Positions 1 to 6,988 of a stretch of DNA of 35,927 bases are shown piece by piece. Every line of letters starts with the position of its first letter. Position 1 is the stretch's first letter. The notes under the pieces are model-generated. The model ran no database searches. It saw only the letters and a program-made list of their open reading frames with translations, and was not told the DNA's origin. The DNA is taken from the NCBI RefSeq assembly GCF_000255705.1, contig NZ_JH636447.1, forward strand, positions 110,823-146,749. Reading direction: 5' to 3'. The DNA is from Zavarzinella formosa DSM 19928. Its GTDB lineage: Bacteria > Planctomycetota > Planctomycetia > Gemmatales > Gemmataceae. The translations under genes and the position numbers were made by a program.

Positions 1-390
1 GGATCGAGTTTCTGGAGCGGGTCGAGCGATGGCTCCCGGCTGGCATCACCCGCGTCTACGCCGTCCTCGACAACCTGGCCGCCCACGGATCCCGCGACGT
101 GCTGTTGTTCAACGTGGCATGCCCGCGATGGGAGTTTGTCTTCCAGCCGGTCGCGGCGGCGTACTTGAACCTGATCGAGCCGTGGTGGAAGATCCTGCGG
201 TCCCTGGCGCTCAAGGGCCGACGATTCGGGACATGGGAGGAGATCGTTGAGGCGGTGAACCGGGCGACGGCTTACTGGAACTCGCACCGACATCCATTTC
301 ACTGGGGCCGACGACGGCGTCACCGGCCCCGTCGGCCGGCCGGCGTCGCCACCCCGCCATCTGTGCGATAACTTGGCGGATGCACCATTA
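1..390 (+). mobile_element. Right end of an IS630-family insertion sequence
   Basis: The first ~390 bases are the 3' part of an insertion sequence; its left end lies before the window. It carries the C-terminal part of an IS630-type transposase, and AlkD coding sequence resumes in the bases just after the transposase stop, so the outer boundary must lie between about 372 and 390. A TA dinucleotide at 389-390 fits the TA target preference of IS630/Tc1-type elements and is taken as the likely edge. The exact edge is inferred, because the left inverted repeat cannot be seen. Confidence 0.6.
3..371 (+). CDS. IS630 family transposase, C-terminal part (5' end outside window)
   Basis: This is the open frame running in from the window edge to a TAA stop, about 122 residues. 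IS630 transposases cut and join DNA with a DDE/DDD catalytic triad in an RNase H-like fold. Visible here are the 'VLDNLAAH' segment carrying the second acidic residue, and 'YLNLIEPWWK', which contains the third (Glu) in the usual Asn-x-Ile-Glu-x-x-Trp context. The end 'YWNSHRHPFHWGRRRRHRP' is a tail I associate with IS630 copies in Gemmata-type planctomycetes. The first catalytic Asp and the N-terminal HTH lie outside the window, so it cannot be judged whether the copy is intact. It points toward and interrupts the alkD-like gene downstream. Confidence 0.85.
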   Translation: MEFLERVERWLPAGITRVYAVLDNLAAHGSRDVLLFNVACPRWEFVFQPVAAAYLNLIEPWWKILRSLALKGRRFGTWEEIVEAVNRATAYWNSHRHPFHWGRRRRHRPRRPAGVATPPSVR

Positions 391-863
391 AGGGTGACGA
401 CGAAAAGCGAAAGGCCGCTTACGATTTCTACCTGGGCAACACCCGTCATGTGAACAATTGGGATTTGGTGGACACCTCGGCCCCGGCCATCGTCGGCGGC
501 CATCTCAGGGACAAATCCCGCAAGCCGCTGGTCCGGCTGGCAAAATCAGCCAGTCTGTGGGAGAGGCGCATTGCCATTGTCGCCACGCAACATTTCATCC
601 GGCGGGACGACTTCGACGACACGCTGACGATCAGCCGGCTTCTGCTCACGGACAAGGAAGACCTCATCCACAAAGCGGCCGGCTGGATGCTGCGAGAAAT
701 GGGCGATCGTGATGCGACGGCTTTGGAGGCGTTCTTGACCGAACACGGGCAAACCATGCCCCGGACAATGTTGCGTTACGCCATTGAGCATCTTCCGATT
801 GAACAACGACACTCCTTTCTCATCGCGGGCCGCCGGGGCAAATTCAGCGGAGGGGAATCCTGA
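390..863 (+). pseudogene. alkD: DNA alkylation repair protein (AlkD-like), 5'-truncated by the IS630 element
   Basis: From about 390 the frame encodes the C-terminal two thirds of an AlkD/AlkC-type DNA glycosylase, which removes positively charged alkylated bases using a scaffold of HEAT-like helical repeats. Recognisable family stretches are 'KAAYDFYLGNTRHVNNWD', 'LVDTSAPAIVGGHL', 'LWERRIAIVATQHFIRR', 'DLIHKAAGWMLREMG' and 'TMPRTMLRYAIEHLP', which include the conserved Trp, Asp and Arg positions around the substrate cleft. A GTG at 450 could restart translation (137 codons), but it falls inside the conserved 'RHVNNWDLVD' block, so such a product would lack helices of the fold. The N-terminal third is missing and the transposase stop sits immediately upstream in the same frame. 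I read this as a gene inactivated by insertion. The stop abuts the ATG of the next gene, so the remnant may still be co-transcribed. Confidence 0.8.
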
Positions 864-1193
864 ATGCCGTTCGACGCCACCCTCGCCGCCCGTGTCCGGG
901 AGAACCTTGGCCGTTCCCGGAACATCGTGGAAAAGAAGATGTTCGGCGGCATCGCATTCCTCCTGAACGGTAACTTGCTTGTCGGAGTCCGGAGGAACGC
1001 CCTCCTCGTCCGTGTCGGCCCGGAGGCATACGAGGAGGCGCTTCTTGAATCCTTCGCCGGGGAGTTTGGCGTCGCCGACAAGCCCAAGCGAGGCTGGGTG
1101 TTGGTCGAGCCCGAGGGGGTGGAACACGACGAGCAATTGAACGAGTGGATTCAAAAGGCATGGCGGTTCGTCGACACGTTGTCGGCGAAGTGA
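864..1193 (+). CDS. TfoX N-terminal domain protein
   Basis: A protein of 109 residues matching the small stand-alone TfoX/Sxy N-terminal domain family. The typical order is visible: a first helix 'LAARVRENLG', the hallmark 'EKKMFGGIAFLLNGNLLVGV' (Lys-Met-Phe-Gly-Gly then a beta hairpin), a strand 'ALLVRVGP', and a C-terminal helix ending the domain ('LNEWIQKAWRFVDTL'). The related region of TfoX/Sxy is involved in competence gene control in gammaproteobacteria. Stand-alone copies such as this one have no established function, so none is assigned. The ATG directly follows the TGA of the alkD remnant, and a strong ribosome site (GGAGGGG) lies inside the alkD end, which supports translational coupling. 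A VOC gene follows after 15 bases. Confidence 0.85.
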   Translation: MPFDATLAARVRENLGRSRNIVEKKMFGGIAFLLNGNLLVGVRRNALLVRVGPEAYEEALLESFAGEFGVADKPKRGWVLVEPEGVEHDEQLNEWIQKAWRFVDTLSAK

Positions 1194-1208
1194 ACCGAAG
1201 GAGAATTC

Positions 1209-1592
1209 ATGGTCGAGTTCCAGAAAACGATCCCCATCCTGCGCATCTTCAATGTCGAGAAGGCGAAGGAGTTTTACGTCGGCTTCCTCGGCTTCACCGT
1301 CGATTGGGAGCACCACTTCGAGGAGAACACCCCGGCCTACCTGCAAGTGTCGCGGGCCGGGCTGGCGCTGCACCTGAGCGAGCATCACGGCGACTGCTGC
1401 CCCGGCTCGACCGTCTTCGTTTGGATGACGGGCATCGAGGAGTTCCACCAAGAAATCACGGCCAAAGGCTACAAATACATGCGCCCCGGAATCGAGACGA
1501 CGTTCTACGACGCCAAGTGCGTCGAGGTCATCGACCCGTTCGGCAACCGCCTCCGCTTCAACGAACACCAGAAAACACCCACCGAGAAGTGA
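1209..1592 (+). CDS. VOC superfamily protein (glyoxalase/bleomycin resistance type)
   Basis: A protein of 127 residues with the two beta-alpha-beta-beta-beta modules of the vicinal oxygen chelate fold: 'IPILRIFNVEKAKEFYVGFL' followed by 'GFTVDWEHHF', and later 'GSTVFVWMTGIEEFHQEI' leading to 'VIDPFGNRLRFNE'. The last segment, Asp-Pro-Phe-Gly-Asn-x-Leu-x-Phe, is the classic family end. Length and sequence resemble bleomycin-binding resistance proteins, which dimerise and sequester the drug without chemistry, more than metal-dependent glyoxalases. The substrate cannot be told from sequence. The start is well set by AAGGAG six bases upstream of the ATG. It lies 15 bases after the tfoX-type gene on the same strand and is probably in the same transcript. 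Confidence 0.85.
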   Translation: MVEFQKTIPILRIFNVEKAKEFYVGFLGFTVDWEHHFEENTPAYLQVSRAGLALHLSEHHGDCCPGSTVFVWMTGIEEFHQEITAKGYKYMRPGIETTFYDAKCVEVIDPFGNRLRFNEHQKTPTEK

Positions 1593-1611
1593 GGCTTTTC
1601 AAGTTGAACCG

Positions 1612-1695
1612 CAAGAGCCTCTCCCTGCGTCAGCGGCGGGGGCGGCCCTCACGCTCAGGAGGCAGTCCCACCGCTCACTCAGGGGAGCTCTTGGG
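1612..1695. repeat. 84-bp imperfect hairpin repeat, copy A
   Basis: An inverted repeat that opens with CAAGAGCCTC and closes with GAGCTCTTGGG. It shares its ends, its 'CTGCGTCAGCGG' core and its length with copy B 36 bp downstream, but its arms have diverged and pair less well. It lies just after the VOC stop codon, where it could also act as a terminator-like stem. Confidence 0.7.
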
Positions 1696-1849
1696 CTAGT
1701 GCAAAATCAAGCAGCAACATTTGCAAGCGATCCCAAGAGCCTCACTGCGTCAGCAGTGGGGGTGGCCGTCACCCTCTGAAAACACCCCCACCGCTGACGC
1801 AGTGGGGCTCTTGGGATTTCACACAATATGTCTGTTGATTTTGCACTAG
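1696..1849. mobile_element. 154-bp MITE-like unit with terminal inverted repeats
   Basis: The left end CTAGTGCAAAATCAAGCAG (1696-1714) is matched in reverse complement by CTGTTGATTTTGCACTAG (1832-1849), with one extra base in the left arm. Between them lies hairpin copy B. Short length, near-perfect terminal inverted repeats and absence of any coding frame are what a miniature inverted-repeat transposable element would show. No parent transposase is in view, and CTAG at both ends could be part of the repeat or a target duplication. Confidence 0.5.
1732..1815. repeat. 84-bp near-perfect hairpin repeat, copy B
   Basis: The two 33-base arms start CCCAAGAGCC and end GGGCTCTTGGG. They pair at 31 of 33 positions (one further T-G pair would be a wobble in RNA), leaving an 18-base loop (GCCGTCACCCTCTGAAAA). 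Same length as copy A. It would form a very stable cruciform or RNA stem between two convergent genes (VOC on +, GNAT on -), so a bidirectional terminator role is possible. Confidence 0.8.
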
Positions 1850-1930
1850 GGCAGAATGTGACACCCAACCCCGGCCATGTGCTTGGGGGATGCGACATCA
1901 ATCAGGCCGGTCATGTTTCCTTGCAACCGC

Positions 1931-2428
1931 TCACTCCTTCAACACGAGGATGGCCTCCTCGCACGCCGGATAACGGTCGCTGGCGGGCGACATCCGTACC
2001 CCCTCAACGACGAATCCGCATTTCTGGAGCACCCGGAGCGATGCGCCGTTGCTGGTTGCCACATGGGCGTTCAACGGTCGGGTCGTGACTTCGCGGAGGA
2101 GCAACCGCAACGCTTGGGTGGCGGTCCCCTTGCCCCAGTGTTCCCGGCTGATCCAATACCCGACGCTGGCCCGGCCTTCACACGGGAAGCAAGAAACATA
2201 CCCCGCCAGCGCCCCGTCCAGCAGAATCGCCTTCGCCGTGACGGTCGGGTCTCGCAGAGCGTCGGCCCAGTGCGAATCGAACACCTCGGCGCTCCGGGGA
2301 ATCGTCACGGCCATTCGGTTCGATTCCGTGTCGAGTTGCATCTGAAACATCCGGGGCAAGTCCTCCGGTTCGATGTCCCGGATCTGAACGGAGTCGTCTG
2401 TCGCCGAACTCATCTCATCAACTGTCAT
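1931..2428 (-). CDS. GNAT family N-acetyltransferase (RimJ/RimL-like)
   Basis: A protein of 165 residues of the GNAT acetyltransferase family, which moves acetyl from acetyl-CoA to an amine. The order is standard: an N-terminal strand 'VQIRDIEPEDLPRMF', a central strand 'AGYVSCFP...SVGYWISREHWGKG' whose 'REHWGKGTATQAL' is the pyrophosphate-binding motif A (Gln/Arg-x-x-Gly-x-Gly/Ala type), and motif B 'LNAHVATSNGASLRVLQKCGF', with the Asn-x-x-Ser-x-x-x-x-x-Lys-x-Gly-Phe typical of the RimJ/Acetyltransf_3 branch. The substrate is unknown; small molecules and protein N-termini are both possible. It converges on the VOC gene across the hairpin repeats and lies downstream of the GIY-YIG gene on the same strand, 110 bases away. 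A second ATG five codons in could be the true start. Confidence 0.85.
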   Translation of the reverse strand: MTVDEMSSATDDSVQIRDIEPEDLPRMFQMQLDTESNRMAVTIPRSAEVFDSHWADALRDPTVTAKAILLDGALAGYVSCFPCEGRASVGYWISREHWGKGTATQALRLLLREVTTRPLNAHVATSNGASLRVLQKCGFVVEGVRMSPASDRYPACEEAILVLKE

Positions 2429-2538
2429 TGGGTCTCACACCAAAAATCAGGCCAGCCGCTTGGTCGCTTGACATGTTTGGAGCGGCGGCAAGCGGTCATC
2501 GGGCCGTTACTCGTTGCAAGCGGTCTGTGTCAACATGC

Positions 2539-3477
2539 TCATCCGATGAATTGGGCAGGCGGCGCCACACTCCGAATGAGCAAGTGCGAGCCTATCAGAT
2601 CACATTCCAGTTCGAGCCGATGGTGCGGTTTCCACTCGTCGTTCAAAACCCACGAACATTCCAGCCGCCTGGCATTGCGAAACACATCACTTTGGGCGTT
2701 CCCGGTTTTGCGGGATTTTCGCCAATGGGCGATGAGCCTCGCCTTCACGATGCCTTCGCCAATGTAAAGCAGATCACGCTCTCCGGCGTCCCTTATCCGA
2801 TACAATCCTCGGGCGGTGGCGGCCGGGAATCGGGCGGCCGGGTCAAGCGGCTGCCAGGCTGACCATTCATGGCCACACCACTCGGAATCTTGCGGATCGC
2901 CCTTGGTTATCGGCCCCGCCGGGGGAATTCCCGAAGAATGGTATTGTTCGTCCCCGTCGCATGGCCCGCCACGGAATCGTTTTTCGGCGAGCACGAGTCT
3001 TCGGTTGTTCCCCGAAGACCTTCGAAAACCGCACGGCATCCTGCCGAAATTGATCGTCGGAGAGCGTTCAAACTGGTGACGATGCAGGGCGACCGCCAAA
3101 GCCTCCAGACCCTTTCGCCATTGAGTGGCGCCAGCAACCGGCAACACCGACACTTCGAATTGAGCACTCGTTTGATGCCGCAAAGCCCAGAGCCCCGGTC
3201 CGGCTGTGTGCGGATCAGTGTAGGGCATTTCTTTGGCATAAACGCCCGCCTGCATCGCCAGCCGCCTGCGAAGCGTCATCGCGCCGCTTCCGGTCTGCCC
3301 AATATAATCGAGGCACGTTTTGCCCAATCGCCGAACTCGATAGAGGCCCGGCTCCTGTGGAACGCCGTTCCCGCGCCAGCAGCCCATATGTGGCAAAAAA
3401 GGCGACCATACGAAAATGGCTTCGGTATCGAGCATGGTTCCGGTGTGTGCCCTCCAATTCTTCACGTTCCGCTTCAA
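2539..3477 (-). CDS. Protein with two GIY-YIG nuclease-type domains
   Basis: Up to 312 residues carrying two copies of the GIY-YIG core in one chain. Domain 1 shows 'GLYRVR' (residues 44-49), 'LDYIGQTG' (56-63), Arg70 on the following helix, and a later 'GLEALAVALHR' helix with Glu126 and an Asn near 143. Domain 2 shows 'GLYRIR' (224-229), 'LLYIGEG' (236-242), 'ARLIAHW' (247-253), and a Glu-containing helix near the C-terminus. GIY-YIG domains hydrolyse DNA using a Tyr, Arg, Glu and one metal ion; both copies keep Tyr and a downstream Arg or Glu, but activity is not certain. Target unknown. The longest start is TTG (3477); an ATG at 3435 (residue 15) is an alternative. It begins six codons after the DUF6884 stop and in the same frame, so the two may be a split or read-through pair. 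Confidence 0.7.
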   Translation of the reverse strand: MKRNVKNWRAHTGTMLDTEAIFVWSPFLPHMGCWRGNGVPQEPGLYRVRRLGKTCLDYIGQTGSGAMTLRRRLAMQAGVYAKEMPYTDPHTAGPGLWALRHQTSAQFEVSVLPVAGATQWRKGLEALAVALHRHQFERSPTINFGRMPCGFRRSSGNNRRLVLAEKRFRGGPCDGDEQYHSSGIPPAGPITKGDPQDSEWCGHEWSAWQPLDPAARFPAATARGLYRIRDAGERDLLYIGEGIVKARLIAHWRKSRKTGNAQSDVFRNARRLECSWVLNDEWKPHHRLELECDLIGSHLLIRSVAPPAQFIG

Positions 3478-3495
3478 GAAACAAGTTGAGTCGGT

Positions 3496-3930
3496 TTAAC
3501 CATTCGCCATCTTGAGCCATTGTTTCCGCTCTCCAATACCCAGCCCCTTCATCGGTTGAGCCACGCTTAATCCGGCTTGTTCGAGCGGCTTCACATAATC
3601 TTCCCCCGCAAGGGAGATCATTGGCATCCCGATCAGTCCCGTCTCCGCCATTTGCTCTCGAACTTTCTGGCCCCATTCTCTTCGCTTCGCCGCGGACAAC
3701 TTCCCCAGAATCACGTCATACGGATCAATAACCGCAGACGGCGTCAATAAACCATGCAGGGCCGACAGGATAAACCAACGGCCCCTTTTTTCAGCGTAAG
3801 TTCGGGCTTTCTTGAACAGGTCGGAAGTGTATAAGTCGGCAGCAGGCGCCGCCTCCGACAGTTTCGGTCCGCAACAACTGACCAAAATCACCGGATCAGC
3901 GGGAAGCGAGCCTCGATTGTGTTGGTTCAT
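3496..3930 (-). CDS. DUF6884 domain protein
   Basis: About 144 residues from the ATG at 3930. The sequence fits the DUF6884 family: 'VILVSCCGPKL' (the Cys-containing first strand), 'AADLYTSDLFKKARTYAE', 'RWFILSALHGLLTP' (a Leu/Ser-Ala-x-His-Gly-Leu-Leu box), 'IDPYDVIL', and the closing 'KGLGIGERKQWLK'. The function of the family is not established; the conserved Cys, Tyr, Ser and His-Gly positions suggest an enzymatic or nucleotide/nucleic-acid binding pocket, which is inference. The frame stays open upstream to 4194, but the residues before 3930 ('AVTATKDDTCNTAKAAS' and similar) look like non-domain sequence, so the inner start is preferred; 4131 is the alternative. It stands directly upstream of the GIY-YIG gene in the same frame and on the same strand. 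Confidence 0.7.
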   Translation of the reverse strand: MNQHNRGSLPADPVILVSCCGPKLSEAAPAADLYTSDLFKKARTYAEKRGRWFILSALHGLLTPSAVIDPYDVILGKLSAAKRREWGQKVREQMAETGLIGMPMISLAGEDYVKPLEQAGLSVAQPMKGLGIGERKQWLKMANG

Positions 3931-4026
3931 GTTTCGCCTGCGCGCTGAATTTTCGGGGAATGCGAGTTCAAGGCCCGAAGCCGCTTTTGCCGTGTTGCAA
4001 GTATCGTCCTTCGTGGCTGTCACGGC

Positions 4027-4131
4027 AGGCAATGGCCATCCCACTCCGAAGACGCCACGGCCAAGGCATCGTTTCGAAACGTCGATGCCGGGATTCGACC
4101 CTAGTTTAAGATAGACCCGCCACGGGTTCAT
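4027..4131 (-). pseudogene. Possible remnant of another domain upstream of the DUF6884 gene
   Basis: An ATG at 4131 is preceded by AGGTGA at good spacing and encodes a 35-residue block 'MNPWRVYLKLGSNPGIDVS' followed by 'CLGRGVFGVGWPLP'. This resembles the start of a family I know from restriction/phage-associated proteins, which begins with a Trp-x-Val/x-Leu-Lys strand and a Cys-x(5)-Val-x-Gly-Val-Gly-Trp box. I cannot name it with confidence. The similarity ends after 'WPLP' and the frame then continues without break into the DUF6884 gene. It could be a decayed gene, a deletion fusion, or the true N-terminus of the DUF6884 protein. Confidence 0.3.
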
Positions 4132-4374
4132 TGCGTCACCTATTTTCCTCATACATGAACCCAGCCCCGAAGTCCCATTTTTGCCGAAAGTCACCTATTT
4201 TATAAGGTATTTTGGCAATAAGCGGGACAGTGCCGGTGGGTTCCTGCATGACGACAGCGACCGTCCCCTGCTTTCAGGCTCTGACCGCCTTCTTGTCGTG
4301 CAGTTCCCAGTCCGTGGACGGGCCGAAGAAACTGGCTTCGCCGCCCGGTGTGATTGGCGATTTTTGAGGGACAT
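4132..4374. other. Region between pnkp and the DUF6884 gene; possible gene fragment
   Basis: There is no full gene here. On the minus strand, out of frame with pnkp, a stretch ending at a TGA (4274-4276) reads 'PGGEASFFGPSTDWELHDKK' plus a few residues, with third codon positions mostly G or C, as in real genes of this genome. It may be the tail of a lost gene. No match is recognised and chance cannot be excluded. No convincing terminator for the RNA-repair operon is seen. Confidence 0.3.
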
Positions 4375-6978
4375 TTACAGCCTCGGGTCCACCGGCTCGC
4401 TTTCCAAGGCGAGAACACCGAAGACGCATTCATGGACACGCCTTAGCGGTTCTCTACGGACGAATCGCTCCAAGCCCTCGATTCCGAGGGCAAACTCGCC
4501 GAGGGCGAGCGACCGCTTGTGACCAAGCCCCCGGCTCCGCAAACGAGACAGGTTTTCATCGGCCGTGTAATCTGGCCCGTAAATGATCCGCAAGTATTCC
4601 CGGCCCCGGCATTTCACGGCCGGTTGGGCAAGACCTCGTTTGCCTTTCAAGATGAAGTCGAGCGGCTTGACCACCATGCCCTCGCCGCCCTTCCCCGTCA
4701 GTTCCACCCACCATGCGATCCCCTCCTCCACGCTCGCCGGATCGGTCACGTCAATCAGTTTGTGGCTGGTCGCCAGCATCAGTTCGGGGTCGGTGCGGCA
4801 AACGGATGCCAGTGTCTCCGTGTGCCATGTGTGATTCCTGTCCGTGTGGACATGCCCCTCCGAGGCCAGCAGGTGGAACGGCGCCAGTTTCAAGTCGTTG
4901 ATCGAGTTCACCGTCCAGCAATATTGCCGGTAGGCGGCCACAAACTGGCCGAGACGCTCCTCACGGCTTCGGCATCCGGCCATCACCTGTTCGATCTTGT
5001 TGCGTTCCTCGCCGCCCAGCCGCTCCGCTGCTTGCGCCAGCGAGTTGACCACCTTGGGCAAGGCCGCTGATCCGGCGGCTCCGACCGCCGCATATTGTGT
5101 CTTCAGCAGTTCCTGCGCCTTGGCCGACCACGGCATCAGTTCACAATCGAGGCAAACCCACGTCGTGTTCAATGTCATCCACAGGTCCGCCGCCGTCAGG
5201 GCCGAGCGCACCCGGCCGAGGAACCGGGCCTCCAAGTCCGGGTCATTGAAGAAACGTCGGCCGGTGCGGGTGGTGATGATGCCGATCTCGTTTTCGAGCA
5301 CCCCGAACCGCTCCCTTGCCGCCTGTTCGTCCTTGCAGACGATCACGACCGCCCGTGAGCCCATGTGCTTTTCTTCGCAAATCACCTGCGGAACGCCTTG
5401 GCTGCGAAAGTAAGCAAACGCCTCGGCGGGATGTTCGAGCAATCCCGGCACATTGCTCGTTTCACACGGGGACATGGTCGGCGGCAGATAGATCAGCCAC
5501 TTCGGGTTGGCGGCAAACCGGCTCATCACCTCCAGCGCCGCCGTGGCGTGGGCCTCCCGGATCGTGACGTTCCCCTTCAACCGGGTGGAGACGATGCGCT
5601 TGCCGAGAACGTCGGCGGCATCAAGCACCTCGTCATCGGATTGCTGGGCCGAGAGTTTGGGCGCCTGTTGGTCGTCAGGCAAGAACGGCCGGGACGGTTC
5701 GCAATATGTCCTCGCCGCCGGAACCGACACGAACTTCTTTTCGGGATAACGCAGGGCGGAGAGCTTGCCGCCGAAGACGCAGCCGGTGTCGATGTTCACC
5801 GTCCGGTTCAGCCATTCCGGTTCGGGAACGGGCGTGTGACCGTAGACGACCATCGCCTGACCCCGGTATTCCGCCGCCCAGTTGTATCGCACCGGCAGGC
5901 CGAATTCGTCGGTCTCGCCGGTCGTCTCGCCGTACAGGGCGAAATCCCGGACCTTCCCCGATCCCCGACCCTGCATTTCAGCTTTCATCCCGGCATGGGC
6001 AACCACCAACTTTCCGTCGTCGAGAACGTAGTGGCTGACCAGCCCGTCGAGGAATCCGGCCAACGATTTCATGAAGGACGGCCGCGCATCTTCGGAGAGG
6101 GCTTCAATCTCGGCGAGCGATTCGGCCAGCCCGTGCGTGATCTGCACGTCCCGGCCCTGGAGCTTCTTGAGCAGTTTGACATCATGGTTGCCGGGCACGC
6201 ACAGGGCCGAACCAAGCTTGACCATGTTGCGGACGATGCCCATCGTGTCCAGCACCCGCGGTCCCCGGTCCGCCAGGTCACCGACGAACACCGCCTTGCG
6301 TCCATCGGGGTGCGCATATCCGATGTTCGACCAGCCTGGCTCAACCGCGGCAATGACAGTCTCGGCGTAACCAAGTTGTTCCAGCAATTGTTCCAGTTCG
6401 TCGGCGCAGCCGTGAACATCACCGATGATGTCAAACGGGCCATGCTCGCCGGTGCGGTCGTTCCACAACGGCGCCCGTTCAATCACCGCCGACTCGATTT
6501 CTTCGAGGCTCTCCAGCACGAACACATTTCGGAAGCCCTCCCGTTGAAGTCCCCGGAGCGACCGCCGCAGTTGCGACCGTTGGTTGCGGATCACGTGCGG
6601 GCCAAACGTGCGGTCGGAGCGGGAGCGATTCCGCTCGTGGCAAACCTCCTCGGGCAAGTTCAACACGATGGCGACGGGCAAAACATGGAATTTCCGGGCC
6701 AAGGCGACCAACGGGGCGCGAGCCTCCGCCTGGACGTTGGTGGCGTCGATGACCGTCAGGCGTCCGAGCGCCAGCCGTTTGGCGGCAATGAAATGCAACA
6801 CCTCAAAGGCGTCATTCGTCACCGCCTGGTTGTTCTCATCGTCGCTGACCATCCCCCGGCAGTCGTCCGACGACAGAATTTCCGTGGCAAGAAAGTGTTT
6901 GCGGGCAAACGTGCTTTTGCCCGAGCCGCTGGGGCCGACGAGGACGACGAAGGAGAGTTTGGGAATCGAGATCTTCAT
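4375..6978 (-). CDS. pnkp: Polynucleotide kinase-phosphatase / adenylyltransferase Pnkp (RNA repair)
   Basis: 867 residues, close to the ~870 of Clostridium thermocellum Pnkp, with all three modules in order. Kinase: P-loop GPSGSGKST (15-23, Lys21). Metallophosphatase: GDVHG (Asp187, His189), GDLADRG (Asp234), GNHD (Asn264, His265), AHAG (His328), YGHTP (His381). Adenylyltransferase/ligase: 'EEKHMGSRAV' with Lys537 as the likely AMP-linked nucleophile, and a late 'GEGMVVKPLD' block as motif IV/V. In the characterised system Pnkp phosphorylates the 5'-OH, removes 2',3'-cyclic phosphate and adenylates the 5'-phosphate; sealing needs Hen1. The ATG at 6978 is chosen because it gives the family N-terminus; the frame is open further upstream into rlaP but that stretch has no domain sequence. 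It starts 10 bases after the RlaP-like gene and is the last gene of the operon. Confidence 0.95.
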   Translation of the reverse strand: MKISIPKLSFVVLVGPSGSGKSTFARKHFLATEILSSDDCRGMVSDDENNQAVTNDAFEVLHFIAAKRLALGRLTVIDATNVQAEARAPLVALARKFHVLPVAIVLNLPEEVCHERNRSRSDRTFGPHVIRNQRSQLRRSLRGLQREGFRNVFVLESLEEIESAVIERAPLWNDRTGEHGPFDIIGDVHGCADELEQLLEQLGYAETVIAAVEPGWSNIGYAHPDGRKAVFVGDLADRGPRVLDTMGIVRNMVKLGSALCVPGNHDVKLLKKLQGRDVQITHGLAESLAEIEALSEDARPSFMKSLAGFLDGLVSHYVLDDGKLVVAHAGMKAEMQGRGSGKVRDFALYGETTGETDEFGLPVRYNWAAEYRGQAMVVYGHTPVPEPEWLNRTVNIDTGCVFGGKLSALRYPEKKFVSVPAARTYCEPSRPFLPDDQQAPKLSAQQSDDEVLDAADVLGKRIVSTRLKGNVTIREAHATAALEVMSRFAANPKWLIYLPPTMSPCETSNVPGLLEHPAEAFAYFRSQGVPQVICEEKHMGSRAVVIVCKDEQAARERFGVLENEIGIITTRTGRRFFNDPDLEARFLGRVRSALTAADLWMTLNTTWVCLDCELMPWSAKAQELLKTQYAAVGAAGSAALPKVVNSLAQAAERLGGEERNKIEQVMAGCRSREERLGQFVAAYRQYCWTVNSINDLKLAPFHLLASEGHVHTDRNHTWHTETLASVCRTDPELMLATSHKLIDVTDPASVEEGIAWWVELTGKGGEGMVVKPLDFILKGKRGLAQPAVKCRGREYLRIIYGPDYTADENLSRLRSRGLGHKRSLALGEFALGIEGLERFVRREPLRRVHECVFGVLALESEPVDPRL

Positions 6979-6988
6979 GTGAGGAAAT

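Noticed and set aside
1145-1699. 184-codon plus-strand frame across the VOC gene
   Set aside because: It is a different frame of the well-supported VOC gene with Arg/Pro-rich shadow composition.
3215-3676. Alternative minus-strand frame overlapping the start of the GIY-YIG gene, considered as evidence for a frameshift
   Set aside because: Its sequence shows no domain, while both GIY-YIG cores and the DUF6884 tail are intact in the other frame, so no frameshift is needed.
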